DNA from: JADGHX01 sp963837755
GTDB lineage: Bacteria; Pseudomonadota; Gammaproteobacteria; Steroidobacterales; Steroidobacteraceae
DNA length: 64,000 nucleotides
NCBI GenBank assembly: GCA_963837755.1
Contig: CAWIOP010000004.1
Span: forward strand, 124,001-188,000
Direction of reading: 5' to 3'
Part shown: in pieces, positions 9,193 to 17,582 of the stretch
Layout: each line of letters begins with the position of its first letter
How positions within the stretch are numbered: position 1 is the first letter of the stretch
Notes under the pieces: generated by a model
The model's input: the letters and a program-made list of their open reading frames with translations, nothing else
What the model was told of the DNA's origin: nothing
Databases searched by the model: none
Made by a program: the position numbers and the translations under genes

Positions 9193-9277
9193 GATGCGAA
9201 AATGCCGCTGCCGCTCGCGTATTTCAGTGGTTTACGCGGTGTCGCGATCGGGTGGGAACCCGACACGGCGCGGTCGT

Positions 9278-9293
9278 TGTCGGGTTTGTAACA
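9278..9293. promoter_or_regulatory. NifA upstream activator site for nifV
   Basis: TGTCGGGTTTGTAACA is a perfect TGT-N10-ACA. It lies 86 bases upstream of the -24 element of the nifV promoter, a normal enhancer distance, and directly behind the iscX stop codon. Confidence 0.8.
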
Positions 9294-9294
9294 T

Positions 9295-9489
9295 TCATTC
9301 CGCTTCCTCGATCCACAGCATCTGGATCGCTTCGAGAATCTTCTCGTTCGAGCGCTGTGGGTCGTCCTGAAAGCCGGGCAGCTCCGTCACCCAGCGGTGC
9401 AGGTCGGTGAAGCGGATCTTTCCGGGATCGGTGTCGCCGTGCGTGTCCAGCAATGCAGCGGCGATCTCGTGGGTGTCGGTCCATTTCAT
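9295..9489 (-). CDS. iscX: IscX, Fe-S assembly regulator protein
   Basis: A 64-residue acidic IscX/YfhJ protein: MKWTDTHEIAAALLDTHGDTDP, IRFTDLHRWVTELPGFQDDP and EKILEAIQMLWIEEAE follow the family end to end. It binds IscS and iron and modulates cluster synthesis. It is the last gene of the isc operon and lies 22 bases after fdx. Confidence 0.96.
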   Translation of the reverse strand: MKWTDTHEIAAALLDTHGDTDPGKIRFTDLHRWVTELPGFQDDPQRSNEKILEAIQMLWIEEAE

Positions 9490-9511
9490 GGCTGTGCCCG
9501 ATCGGCGGGGC

Positions 9512-9850
9512 TCACTGGTGCTCGCTCACGATGTTGAGCGTGTAGCGTGGGATCTCCACCACCAGGTCGGCTTCGTTCACGCGCACCTGGCAGCTCAGGC
9601 GCGACGTGGCCTCCAGGCCCCAGGCCTTGCCGAGCTGGTCTTCTTCCGCGTCGCTGGCCGGGCGCAGCGACGCGAAGCCCTTGCGAATGAGCACGTGACA
9701 CGTCGTGCAGACACAGGATTTCTCACAGGCGTGCTCGATAGCGACCCCATTGGCGCGCAACTGGTCGCACAGTCGCGCGCCCGCGCGACAGTCGAACTCG
9801 GCGCCCTTCGGGCACAGATCTTCATGAGGCAGCACGGTGATCCTGGGCAT
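9512..9850 (-). CDS. fdx: Isc-type [2Fe-2S] ferredoxin Fdx
   Basis: A 112-residue adrenodoxin-type ferredoxin supplying electrons to the Isc machinery. Ligands are in HACEKSCVCTTCHVLI and RLSCQVRV, and the start (MPRITVLPHEDLCPKGAEF) is standard. The ATG at 9850 is preferred to longer in-frame starts inside hscA. It lies 10 bases after the hscA stop. Confidence 0.95.
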   Translation of the reverse strand: MPRITVLPHEDLCPKGAEFDCRAGARLCDQLRANGVAIEHACEKSCVCTTCHVLIRKGFASLRPASDAEEDQLGKAWGLEATSRLSCQVRVNEADLVVEIPRYTLNIVSEHQ

Positions 9851-9860
9851 GGCGGTCCCT

Positions 9861-11729
9861 TCAGGCGAAATCGGTGAGTTGACGTCCGGCGAACGTCTTG
9901 CGCACGGCTTCGTCCATGCGCCGCGCGGCGAAGGGCACGCTGAGCCGGTTGAGAACATCCGCCGTGACCCGGATCCGATCGGCATCGTCGTGCTTCAGGG
10001 CCTCTCGCAGCGTCGCCATCGCGGCGTCGAGGCTGGCACGCTCCGAGTCGTCCAGCCATGAGTTGCCCTCGGCGCGCAGCACGCTGTCGATGGACTCCAG
10101 CAATCGTTCCGCTTCGACCACCTGCTCATGCAGGGCGCGCAGTCTTGCGTCCAGCTCCGCGTGGCTCTGCGAGTCCCGCAGCATGGCTGCGATTTCCGAG
10201 TCGCCGAGCCCGTAGGACGGCTTCACGATGACGCTGGCTTCGACGCCGCTGCTCTGCTCGCGTGCGCTCACGCTCAGAATGCCGTCCGCGTCGACCTGGA
10301 ATGTCACGCGAATGCGCGCGGAGCCTGCGACCATGGGCGGTATGCCGCGTAATTCGAAACGCGCGAGCGACCGGCAGTCCGCCACGCGTTCGCGCTCACC
10401 TTGCACCACGTGCACGCTCATGGCGGTCTGGCCGTCCTTGAACGTGGTGAAATCCTGCGCGCGCGCGACGGGCAGGGTGCTGTTGCGAGGAATGATGCGT
10501 TCGGTGAGACCGCCCATCGTTTCGAGACCCAGCGACAGCGGGATCACATCCAGCAACAGCCAGTCACCCGCGGCGCTGCTGTTGCCGGCGAGCGCGTTGG
10601 CCTGAATGGCGGCCCCCAGCGCGACCGCTTCATCGGGGTCCACGTCGGTCAAAGGCTCGCGTTTGAAGCACTCGGCAACCGCACGGCGCAGGGACGGCAT
10701 GCGCGTTGCTCCGCCGACCAGCACTACGCCTTGAATGTCATCGACCGTCAGCTCGGCATCGCGCAGCGCTTTGCGTACCGGCGCCAGCGTCCTTGCGATG
10801 AGCCCTGCGGTGAGTGATTCGAGCGTGGCGCGCGTGAGGGTGAGGGCCGCCGGCGTGCCGCTGCTCAAGCGCGCGTAGATCTCCGCTTCGTCGTGGAATG
10901 ACAGGCATTCCTTCGCCCGGCGCGCTTCCTGCAGCAGCAGTCGGTGATCGGGCGGCGCGAGCTCGGGGTGCTTCGCTTGCGCGACGATCCATTCATGAAT
11001 CGCCCGGTCGAAATCGTCGCCACCCAAAGCCGAGTCGCCATTGACGGCCAACACCTGGAAGACGCCGCGCGACAGCCGCAGGATGGAAATGTCGAACGTT
11101 CCACCGCCCAGGTCGTACACGGCGAAGACGCCTTCGCCGGCGCGCTCCAGCCCGTACGCGACGGCCGCGGCGGTGGGCTCGTTGAGCAGCCGCAGGACGT
11201 TGAGACCCGCGAGGCGCGCGGCATCCTTGGTGGCCTGGCGTTGCGCGTCATCGAAGTAGGCGGGCACGGTGATTACCGCGCCGACCAGCTCGCCGCCGAG
11301 CGCCTGCTCGGCGCGCGTTCGCAGAACCTTGAGAATCTCCGCAGAGACTTCAACGGGGCTGCGCGGGCCCGCGACGGTGTCGATCTTCACCATGCCGGCG
11401 GCGTCGACCAGGCGATAGGCCCGGCGCTGCGGCTCGGGCAGATCAGCGAGCCCACGTCCCATGAGGCGCTTCACTGAAGCGAGCGTGTTGAAGGGGTCGC
11501 GGGTCTGATTGCGCCGGGCTTCGTATCCCACTTCAACCTGCCCATCCGGCAGGTAGTGGACCACGGAAGGCAGCAGCTTGAATCCATCCGCGTCGCGTAT
11601 CACCGTGGACGAACCATCGCGCACCGCTGCAACCAATGAATGGGTGGTGCCCAGATCTATGCCAACCGCCAGCCGATGCTGGTGTGGCGCCTGGCTCTGC
11701 CCGGGTTCTGCAATGCTGAGCAGCGCCAT
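9861..11729 (-). CDS. hscA: Fe-S chaperone HscA (Hsp70 type)
   Basis: DnaK-family ATPase that binds the LPPVK motif of IscU. Seen: VGIDLGTTHSLVAAV (phosphate loop), VPAYFDDAQRQATKDAARLAGL, AVYDLGGGTFDISIL, VVLVGGATRMPSLRRAV, and the substrate domain with TERIIPRNSTLPVARAQDFT. About 622 residues, normal for HscA. The ATG at 11729 overlaps the hscB stop by one base (TGATG), which fixes the start. Confidence 0.96.
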   Translation of the reverse strand: MALLSIAEPGQSQAPHQHRLAVGIDLGTTHSLVAAVRDGSSTVIRDADGFKLLPSVVHYLPDGQVEVGYEARRNQTRDPFNTLASVKRLMGRGLADLPEPQRRAYRLVDAAGMVKIDTVAGPRSPVEVSAEILKVLRTRAEQALGGELVGAVITVPAYFDDAQRQATKDAARLAGLNVLRLLNEPTAAAVAYGLERAGEGVFAVYDLGGGTFDISILRLSRGVFQVLAVNGDSALGGDDFDRAIHEWIVAQAKHPELAPPDHRLLLQEARRAKECLSFHDEAEIYARLSSGTPAALTLTRATLESLTAGLIARTLAPVRKALRDAELTVDDIQGVVLVGGATRMPSLRRAVAECFKREPLTDVDPDEAVALGAAIQANALAGNSSAAGDWLLLDVIPLSLGLETMGGLTERIIPRNSTLPVARAQDFTTFKDGQTAMSVHVVQGERERVADCRSLARFELRGIPPMVAGSARIRVTFQVDADGILSVSAREQSSGVEASVIVKPSYGLGDSEIAAMLRDSQSHAELDARLRALHEQVVEAERLLESIDSVLRAEGNSWLDDSERASLDAAMATLREALKHDDADRIRVTADVLNRLSVPFAARRMDEAVRKTFAGRQLTDFA

Positions 11730-12247
11730 CACGCCTCCAGAAGCGCGCGCGCTTCGTCGATGTCGGCGATGAGCTTTTCGACGAACATGAGCTGCTGAAC
11801 GCTCTGCGCAGCGGCCGGGTGGTTTCCTTCCGTGTCCAGCTGCCTTGCGAGCTGCGCCTGCAAGGCCGCGGCGCGACCGCGCACCGCCGTGTCGAGTCGT
11901 TGTAGCGCATTTCCATCGCGCGTCGCCTGAACGTCTCCGAGAGCTTCGCGCCACTCCATCTGCTCCAGCAGAAATTCCGGCGCCGTCGCGATTCCACCTG
12001 TGGTGGTATCGATGCCGCGCAAGCTCAACAGATGCCGCGCTCTCAGCACAGGCTTCCGAAGCGTCCGATAACCCTCGTTGGCGTCAGTGGCAAGCGCAAG
12101 TGCCTGCCGCTGTTCGGCGGGCCCGGCATTCGCGTAGCGGTCTGGATGAACTCGCGTCGCCAGCGCGCGGTAGGCCAGCTCGAGCTGCTCGATCGGAAGC
12201 GCGAAGCGCGGCTCGAGATTGAACAAGGCGAAGTAGCTCTGCGGCAT
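11729..12247 (-). CDS. hscB: J-domain co-chaperone HscB
   Basis: A 172-residue co-chaperone: an N-terminal J domain beginning YFALFNLEPRFALP with the HPD motif (RVHPDRYA), then the helical IscU-binding domain (LEQMEWREALGD). It delivers IscU to HscA. The ATG at 12247 follows iscA by about 115 bases and the stop runs into hscA. Confidence 0.95.
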   Translation of the reverse strand: MPQSYFALFNLEPRFALPIEQLELAYRALATRVHPDRYANAGPAEQRQALALATDANEGYRTLRKPVLRARHLLSLRGIDTTTGGIATAPEFLLEQMEWREALGDVQATRDGNALQRLDTAVRGRAAALQAQLARQLDTEGNHPAAAQSVQQLMFVEKLIADIDEARALLEA

Positions 12248-12361
12248 CGTTGCGTTCCTGCCGGGGCGAGCCGCGCGATCCGGATTGCGGCTGCCCTGGC
12301 GCAAAAAGCGCGTGCGCCGGTGTGGCGCACGCTCATTCATACGAGCGTCATGCGGCGCGCG

Positions 12362-12685
12362 TCATACGGTGAAGCTCTCACCGCAACCGCATTGCGCCTT
12401 GCTGTTCGGGTTGTGGAACTTGAAGCCCTCGCTCATTCCTTCGCGCACGAAGTCGAGCTCGGTGCCGGCGAGATAGGGCAGGCTCTTCGGGTCGACCAGC
12501 AGCGTGACGCCCCGGCTCTCGAATGCGTGGTCTTCCGGGTTGCGCTGGTCCGCGAACTCCATGGTGTACGCAAGTCCCGAGCAGCCGGCCGTGCGCACGC
12601 CCAGGCGCAGCCCGATGCCGGCGCCGCGCTTAGCTATGGACTGCTGTACGCGATGCGCAGCTTTTTCCGTCAGGGTTATTTCCAT
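12362..12685 (-). CDS. iscA: A-type Fe-S carrier IscA
   Basis: A 107-residue IscA: MEITLTEKAAHRVQQ start, RTAGCSGLAYTMEF with the first Cys, and AQCGCGESF with the C-terminal CxC. It carries clusters to target proteins. Its ATG lies inside the 3' end of the upstream erpA-like gene (56-base overlap), suggesting coupled translation. Confidence 0.95.
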   Translation of the reverse strand: MEITLTEKAAHRVQQSIAKRGAGIGLRLGVRTAGCSGLAYTMEFADQRNPEDHAFESRGVTLLVDPKSLPYLAGTELDFVREGMSEGFKFHNPNSKAQCGCGESFTV

Positions 12686-13046
12686 TGGCGTCTCCACTTT
12701 CCGCTGTCGTGAACGAGCTGCCGCAACCGCAGGTGCTCCTGGCGTTGGGGTTCTTGATGACGAAGCGCGAGCCGTCGAGCCCGTCCTGGAAATCGACCTC
12801 CGCGCCGTTGAGATACTGCAGGCTGACGGGGTCCACCAGAACGCGCACACCCTCTCTTTCGACGACGATATCCTCGTTGCCGGCGGCTTCTTCGAAGGCG
12901 AAGCCGTACTGGAATCCCGAGCAGCCGCCGCCAGAGACGTAGATGCGCAGTTGCAGATTGGGGTTGCCTTCTTCAGCGAGCAGCTCTCTCACCTTCGAGA
13001 CGGCGTTGTCGCTGAAGAGGATCGGATTCGGCGCGGTGGCTGACAT
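12630..13046 (-). CDS. erpA: ErpA-like A-type Fe-S insertion protein
   Basis: A-type carrier close to ErpA: LQLRIYVSGGGCSGFQYGF, DPVSLQYLNGAEVDFQDGLDG and STCGCGSSF hold the three Cys ligands. It is 138 residues because about 25 residues follow the normal end at GCGSSF and overlap iscA in another frame. This tail is unlike the family and may be unimportant. The gene lies between iscU and iscA, a place usually holding only iscA. Confidence 0.9.
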   Translation of the reverse strand: MSATAPNPILFSDNAVSKVRELLAEEGNPNLQLRIYVSGGGCSGFQYGFAFEEAAGNEDIVVEREGVRVLVDPVSLQYLNGAEVDFQDGLDGSRFVIKNPNARSTCGCGSSFTTAESGDANGNNPDGKSCASRTAVHS

Positions 13047-13082
13047 GTAGAGGGCTCCTGGAGTTTTCTGAACGGGCTTGTG

Positions 13083-13520
13083 TCACGCCGCGGTAACGGC
13101 ACTTGGATCCTCCACCGCGTGCGCGGCCCCGCGCGTCGCGGGTTCCTGCTTGGCGCGATAGTCGTTGATCGCGGCCTTGATGGCGTCTTCGGCCAGCACG
13201 GAGCAGTGGATCTTCACGGGCGGCAGCGCCAGCTCTTCGGCGATGTCGGTGTTCTTGATCTCGAGCGCCTGGTCGAGCGTCTTGCCGCGCAGCCACTCGG
13301 TCACGAGCGAGCTCGAGGCGATGGCGCTGCCACAGCCGTAGGTCTTGAAGCGCGCCTCCTCGATGATGCCGTCGTCGCCCACCTTGATGTGCAGCTTCAT
13401 CACGTCGCCGCAGGCGGGCGCGCCGACCATGCCGGTGCCGACGTTCGGATCGCCTTTGTCGAACGAGCCGACGTTGCGCGGGTTTTCGTAGTGATCCAGA
13501 ACCTTGTCGCTATAGGCCAT
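13083..13520 (-). CDS. iscU: Fe-S scaffold IscU
   Basis: A 145-residue scaffold on which clusters are built. The three ligand Cys are in GAPACGDVMKL, KTYGCGSAIASSS and KIHCSVLAEDAI, and LPPVKIHC contains the HscA-recognition motif. The last roughly 17 residues (TRGAAHAVEDPSAVTAA) are an extra tail. There is no nifU in the window, so this is the scaffold available to the nif cluster. Confidence 0.97.
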   Translation of the reverse strand: MAYSDKVLDHYENPRNVGSFDKGDPNVGTGMVGAPACGDVMKLHIKVGDDGIIEEARFKTYGCGSAIASSSLVTEWLRGKTLDQALEIKNTDIAEELALPPVKIHCSVLAEDAIKAAINDYRAKQEPATRGAAHAVEDPSAVTAA

Positions 13521-13550
13521 CGGGCTCTCCTTCGGAAGTTGGTTGCGCAG

Positions 13551-14759
13551 TCAGTGAGCGGCCCACTGCACCTTGCTCAAATCGACGCCGTCCTGATGCA
13601 TTTCCCAGAGCGGCGAGAGGTCGCGCAGTTTGCGGACGTTGCGCGTCACCAGTGCGACCGTTGCGTCGATATCCGCCTCGGTGGTGAAGCGCCCGATGGT
13701 GAAGCGGATCGAGCTGTGCGCCAGCTCATCGGGACGTCCCAGCGCGCGCAGTACATACGAAGGCTCGAGGCTGGCCGACGTGCAGGCCGAGCCGCTCGAC
13801 ACGGCAATGCCCTTCATCGCCATCATCAGGGATTCGCCTTCGACGAAATTGAAGCTCATGTTGAGGTTGTGCGGCACGCGCGCCTGCAGGTCGCCGTTCA
13901 CGTAGGTTTCGTCGATGGCGGAGAGGCCGGCCAGCAGCTTGTCGCGTAACGCGCGCACGCGGTCGTTGTCGGAAGGCATCTCGTCGTGAGCGAAACGGAA
14001 GGCTTCGCCCATGCCCACGATCTGATGCGTGGGCAACGTGCCGGAGCGCATGCCGCGCTCGTGTCCGCCGCCGTGCATCTGCGCTTCGATGCGCACGCGC
14101 GGCTTGCGGCGCACGTACAGCGCGCCGATGCCTTTCGGCCCGTAGGTTTTGTGCGCCGAGAACGACATGAGGTCCACAGGCAGTGCCTCCAGGTCGATGG
14201 CGACCTTGCCGGTCGACTGGGCGGCATCGACGTGGAACAGCACGCCGCGCTCGCGGCAGACCGCGCCGATCGCGGCGATGTCCTGGATCACGCCGGTCTC
14301 GTTGTTCACGTGCATGATGGAGGCCAGAATCGTGTCTGCGCGCAGCGCCGCGATGAACTTGTCGAGCGCGAGCAGGCCATTCGGCTCGGGGTCGAGATAG
14401 GTGACCTCGAAGCCCTCGCGCTCGAGATTGCGCAGCGTATCGAGCACCGCCTTGTGCTCGGTGGTCATGCTGATGAGATGTCTGCCCTTCGCCTTGTGAA
14501 AGCGCGCCGCGCCGCTGATGGCGAGGTTGTCCGATTCGGTCGCGCCCGAGGTCCACACGATTTCGCGTGGGTCGGCGTTGACGAGCATCGCCACCTGCTC
14601 GCGTGCGACCTCCACGGCTTCTTCGGCTTCCCAGCCATAGTTGTGCGAGCGGCTGGCCGGGTTGCCGAAGCGCTCGGACAAGTAGGGCACCATTTTCTTG
14701 ATCACACGCGGGTCCACTGGCGTGGTGGCGGAGTAATCGAGATAGATGGGTCTGTTCAC
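13551..14759 (-). CDS. iscS: Cysteine desulfurase IscS
   Basis: PLP enzyme releasing sulfur from cysteine for IscU. Seen: IYLDYSATTPVDPRV start, VDAAQSTGKVAIDL, FSAHKTYGPKGIG (PLP lysine), SGSACTSASLEPSYVLRALG (active Cys), and the IscS-type end DGVDLSKVQWAAH. The start is the GTG at 14759, with GGGAG 8 bases upstream. The longer ATG frame from 14879 runs through the sigma54 promoter, so it is rejected. First gene of the operon, without iscR in front. Confidence 0.96.
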   Translation of the reverse strand: MNRPIYLDYSATTPVDPRVIKKMVPYLSERFGNPASRSHNYGWEAEEAVEVAREQVAMLVNADPREIVWTSGATESDNLAISGAARFHKAKGRHLISMTTEHKAVLDTLRNLEREGFEVTYLDPEPNGLLALDKFIAALRADTILASIMHVNNETGVIQDIAAIGAVCRERGVLFHVDAAQSTGKVAIDLEALPVDLMSFSAHKTYGPKGIGALYVRRKPRVRIEAQMHGGGHERGMRSGTLPTHQIVGMGEAFRFAHDEMPSDNDRVRALRDKLLAGLSAIDETYVNGDLQARVPHNLNMSFNFVEGESLMMAMKGIAVSSGSACTSASLEPSYVLRALGRPDELAHSSIRFTIGRFTTEADIDATVALVTRNVRKLRDLSPLWEMHQDGVDLSKVQWAAH

Positions 14760-14812
14760 CGGCGTCTCCCGTGAGCGTTCAGCACTGTCGGTCAATCGTC
14801 GGGTGATGACGA

Positions 14813-14828
14813 AGCAACTCCTATGCCA
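14813..14828 (-). promoter_or_regulatory. Sigma54 promoter for the isc operon
   Basis: The minus strand reads TGGCATAGGAGTTGCT, a full -24/-12 match. The predicted transcript starts near 14802, about 43 bases before the iscS GTG. Confidence 0.9.
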
Positions 14829-14915
14829 GTTTTTTTCAGCAGGCCAAAATGGCTGAGAATGCAGGGCAAAGCCGGGCAATGGAGCGCACGGCCGAAAGGA
14901 GCCGCGCGCGGGTTT

Positions 14916-14931
14916 TGTCCGATTTCAGACA
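14916..14931. promoter_or_regulatory. NifA site, isc side
   Basis: TGTCCGATTTCAGACA fits TGT-N10-ACA exactly. It lies 88 bases upstream of the isc -24 element and 155 bases from that of nifB. Together with the next site it sits in the 457-base gap between iscS and nifB, which holds no gene. Confidence 0.85.
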
Positions 14932-14975
14932 CGACGAACCGGACAACGCCGCGAGCGCCGCCCATCAGGAAGATG

Positions 14976-14991
14976 TGTCGCGTTCCGAACA
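14976..14991. promoter_or_regulatory. NifA site, nifB side
   Basis: TGTCGCGTTCCGAACA fits TGT-N10-ACA exactly. It is 95 bases upstream of the nifB -24 element, mirroring the spacing of the other site to the isc promoter. Confidence 0.87.
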
Positions 14992-15085
14992 AACCGGGCG
15001 CGCTGTCCGGGCGATGTAGATATCGCGACAGCTCCCCAAGCCGCAAAAGCCGCGTTTTTTCGCGGAAAATTGCCGCCTGCGCAAA

Positions 15086-15101
15086 TGGCATGGGAGTTGC
15101 T
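15086..15101 (+). promoter_or_regulatory. Sigma54 promoter for nifB
   Basis: TGGCATGGGAGTTGCT is a full -24/-12 match. The transcript should start near 15112, leaving a leader of about 105 bases before nifB. Confidence 0.92.
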
Positions 15102-15216
15102 TTGTATCGCGCCAGAGAATCACACCAGGACATCGCGTTCGTTTTCGGCGCTGCCTGGTACCTACGCCAGATGCAACTCCTCGCCGGAGCTGCAAGCAAC
15201 ATCGAGGAGCACATCA

Positions 15217-16774
15217 ATGCAGCAGCAAAGTGTCGGCGCAGCAGATCAGGGCAAGCTCGATCAGGTGATGCAGCAGGTGGCCGAGCACAAAGGCTGCGGA
15301 ACCAGTGGCGGCAGCGGCAAGGCGAGCTGCGGCTCCGGCGGCGGGCCAGGGCGATCTGCCGCCGGAAATCTGGGAGAAGGTCAAGAACCATCCCTGCTAC
15401 AGCGAAGAGGCGCATCATCACTACGCGCGCATGCACGTCGCGGTGGCGCCGGCCTGCAACATCCAGTGCAACTACTGCAACCGCAAATACGATTGCGCCA
15501 ATGAATCGCGCCCCGGCGTGGTCAGCGAGAAGCTGACGCCCGGAACAGGCGGCCAAGAAGGTGCTGGCGGTGGCCTCGACCATTCCGCAGATGACGGTGC
15601 TCGGCATCGCCGGGCCCGGCGATCCGCTCGCCAATCCGGAGAAGACCTTCAAGACCTTCGAGCTGATCGCGAAGACGGCGCCGGACATCAAGCTGTGCCT
15701 GTCGACCAACGGCCTGGCGCTGCCCGATCACGTCGACACGATCGCCGAGCTTCAACGTCGATCACGTCACCATCACCATCAACATGGTCGACCCGGAGAT
15801 CGGCGCGAAGATCTATCCCTGGGTGTTCTGGAAGCACAAGCGCTACACCGGCGTCGAGGCCGCGCAAGATCCTGACCGACCGCCAGATGCAGGGCCTCGA
15901 AATGCTCACCGCGCGCGGCATCCTGTGCAAGGTCAACTCGGTGATGATCCCGGGCATCAACGACAAGCACCTGGTCGAAGTGAACGAGGCCGTCAAATCG
16001 CGCGGCGCCTTCCTGCACAACATCATGCCGCTGATCTCGGCGCCCGAGCATGGCACCGTGTTCGGCCTCAACGGCCAGCGCGGCCCGACGGCGCAGGAGC
16101 TGAAGGCGCTGCAGGACAGCTGCGAAGGCGAGATGAACATGATGCGCCACTGCCGCCAGTGCCGCGCCGACGCGGTGGGCCTGCTGGGCGAAGACCGCAG
16201 CGCCGAGTTCACCACCGACAAGATCATGGCGATGGAAGTCAACTACGACTCTCGACACGCGCAAGGCCTATCAGGCCAAGGTCGAAGAGGAGCGCCAGGC
16301 CAAGGTCGCCGCGAAGCAGGAAGAGCTCGAGACGCTCGCCGGCGCGATGCAGCGACATCAAGCTGCTGGTCGCGGTGGCGACCAAGGGCTCGGGGCTCGA
16401 TCAACGAGCACTTCGGCCATGCCAAGGAGTTCCAGGTCTACGAGCTGTCCACCGCGGGCGCGAAGTTCGTCGGCCATCGCCGCGTCGATCTGTATTGCCA
16501 GGGCGGCTACGGCGAGGAAGACAGCCTGGAGACGGTGATCCGCGCCATCAACGACTGCCACGCCGTGTTCGTGGCGAAGATCGGCGGCTGCCCGAAGGCC
16601 GACCTGCATGAAGGCGGGCATCGAGCCGGTCGATCAGTACGCCGCACGAGTTCATCGAGAAGTCGGCGATCGCCTGGTTCAAGGACTACCTCGACAAGGT
16701 GAAGAGCGGCGAGATCGAGCACCAGTCGCGCGGCGATGCCGAAATCCGCCAGGGCGCGCTACATCGCGGCGTGA
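15217..16774 (+). CDS. nifB: NifB, radical SAM FeMo-co precursor synthase (ten extra bases)
   Basis: Makes NifB-co, the Fe-S-carbide core of FeMo-co. The radical-SAM Cys motif is in VAPACNIQCNYCNRKYDC, followed by IAGPGDPLANP, FLHNIMPLISAPEHGTVFG and CRQCRADAVGLLGED, then the C-terminal NifX-like domain (INEHFGHAKEFQVYEL, KIGGCPKADL). Ten single-base insertions at 15346, 15542, 15750, 15865, 16250, 16350, 16399, 16607, 16644 and 16759 scatter it over three frames. Removing them gives 515 residues and a TGA at 16772. Each insertion falls between codons. GAGGAG precedes the ATG at 15217. Confidence 0.95.
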
Positions 16775-16834
16775 TGGGGCCAGGGAATTTCAGAGGGAAT
16801 ATCAGATTGCCGGAAGCCTGAGGAGCTCACAGAC

Positions 16835-17059
16835 ATGCCACTTAAGATCATAGCCTCACAGTGCACGAGCTGCTCGGCCTGCGAGCCGGAATGCCCGAAC
16901 GTCGCGATCTCGGAGAAGGGCGGCACCTTCGTCATCGATCCGAAGAAATGCACCGAGTGCATCGGCCATTTCGACACGCCGCAATGCATCGCCGTGTGCC
17001 CGGTCGATAACACCTGCGTGATCGACAACAGCCTGCCGCGCTATCAGCCCCCCGCCTGA
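16835..17059 (+). CDS. fdxN: 2[4Fe-4S] ferredoxin, FdxN type
   Basis: A 74-residue two-cluster ferredoxin: CTSCSACEPECP holds the first motif and CTECIGHFDTPQCIAVCP the second, with the longer Cys spacing of nif-linked ferredoxins. It probably gives electrons to NifB or nitrogenase. It lies 60 bases after nifB in the same operon. Confidence 0.93.
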   Translation: MPLKIIASQCTSCSACEPECPNVAISEKGGTFVIDPKKCTECIGHFDTPQCIAVCPVDNTCVIDNSLPRYQPPA

Positions 17060-17069
17060 GGAGTCATCG

Positions 17070-17444
17070 ATGGATATAACGGTTACCGCCGCGGCGGACA
17101 GATTCATCCGACGCATGTTGCGCCTGTGCGGTGAGCCCGGCAGCGGCTTTCGTCTGGTCGTGACTCCGGGCGGCTGCTCCGGTCTCTCGGTGAGTTTCAG
17201 CGTGGAGGCCAGGCTGCGCCCCGGTGAGACCGCGCATGTCCACAACGGCATGAAGCTCTTTCTGCCGGCGCAGAGCCGCCTGCTGCTCGCGGGCGTAACC
17301 ATTGATTTCGCGGATACGGCGACGGAGACCGGCCTGGTGCTGCACGACCCGAAGGCCACGGGCGGCAGCTGCAGCAGTAGCGGCAAGGATGCGCTGCCGG
17401 CCGTGTCGAGCATCGACATCGCCAGCATCAGCCGACGGAACTAG
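17070..17444 (+). CDS. IscA/HesB-like protein lacking the C-terminal CxC
   Basis: A 124-residue A-type carrier relative: VVTPGGCSGLSVSFSV has the first Cys and TGLVLHDPKATGGSCSSSGK occupies the usual CGCG place. Only one Cys remains there (SCSSS), so it cannot bind a cluster in the standard way. It follows the ferredoxin by 10 bases in the nifB operon. Such HesB-like proteins near nifB have been proposed as carriers for nitrogenase, but the missing ligand makes that uncertain here. Confidence 0.85.
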   Translation: MDITVTAAADRFIRRMLRLCGEPGSGFRLVVTPGGCSGLSVSFSVEARLRPGETAHVHNGMKLFLPAQSRLLLAGVTIDFADTATETGLVLHDPKATGGSCSSSGKDALPAVSSIDIASISRRN

Positions 17445-17455
17445 GAGCGAGTGCG

Positions 17456-17582
17456 ATGCCGACGCCGGGTGCTGCCAGCCGCGTAACACTGCCTTTGGTG
17501 GAAGACGGCCTGCTTGCCACCTTGCTCGGCGGCGGGCTGCCGCGGCGTGCTCGAGCGCATGGGGCAGATCGATGACGACTGA
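17456..17582 (+). CDS. Tiny conserved-looking ORF with one extra base
   Basis: The ATG at 17456 (11 bases after the previous stop) opens MPTPGAASRVTLPLVEDGLL. As written it stops at TGA after 39 codons. Removing one base at the CCG|C|GGC junction near 17543 changes the end to GVLERMGQIDDD and the stop to 17580-17582. This overlaps the next ATG (17572), as expected in a tight operon. The doubled bases are two synonymous Pro codons, the same pattern as in nifB. Product of about 41 residues, function unknown. Confidence 0.45.

Noticed and set aside
14759..14879. Longer iscS start at 14879
   Set aside because: The added residues overlap the sigma54 promoter; the GTG at 14759 has a good ribosome site and matches the family start.
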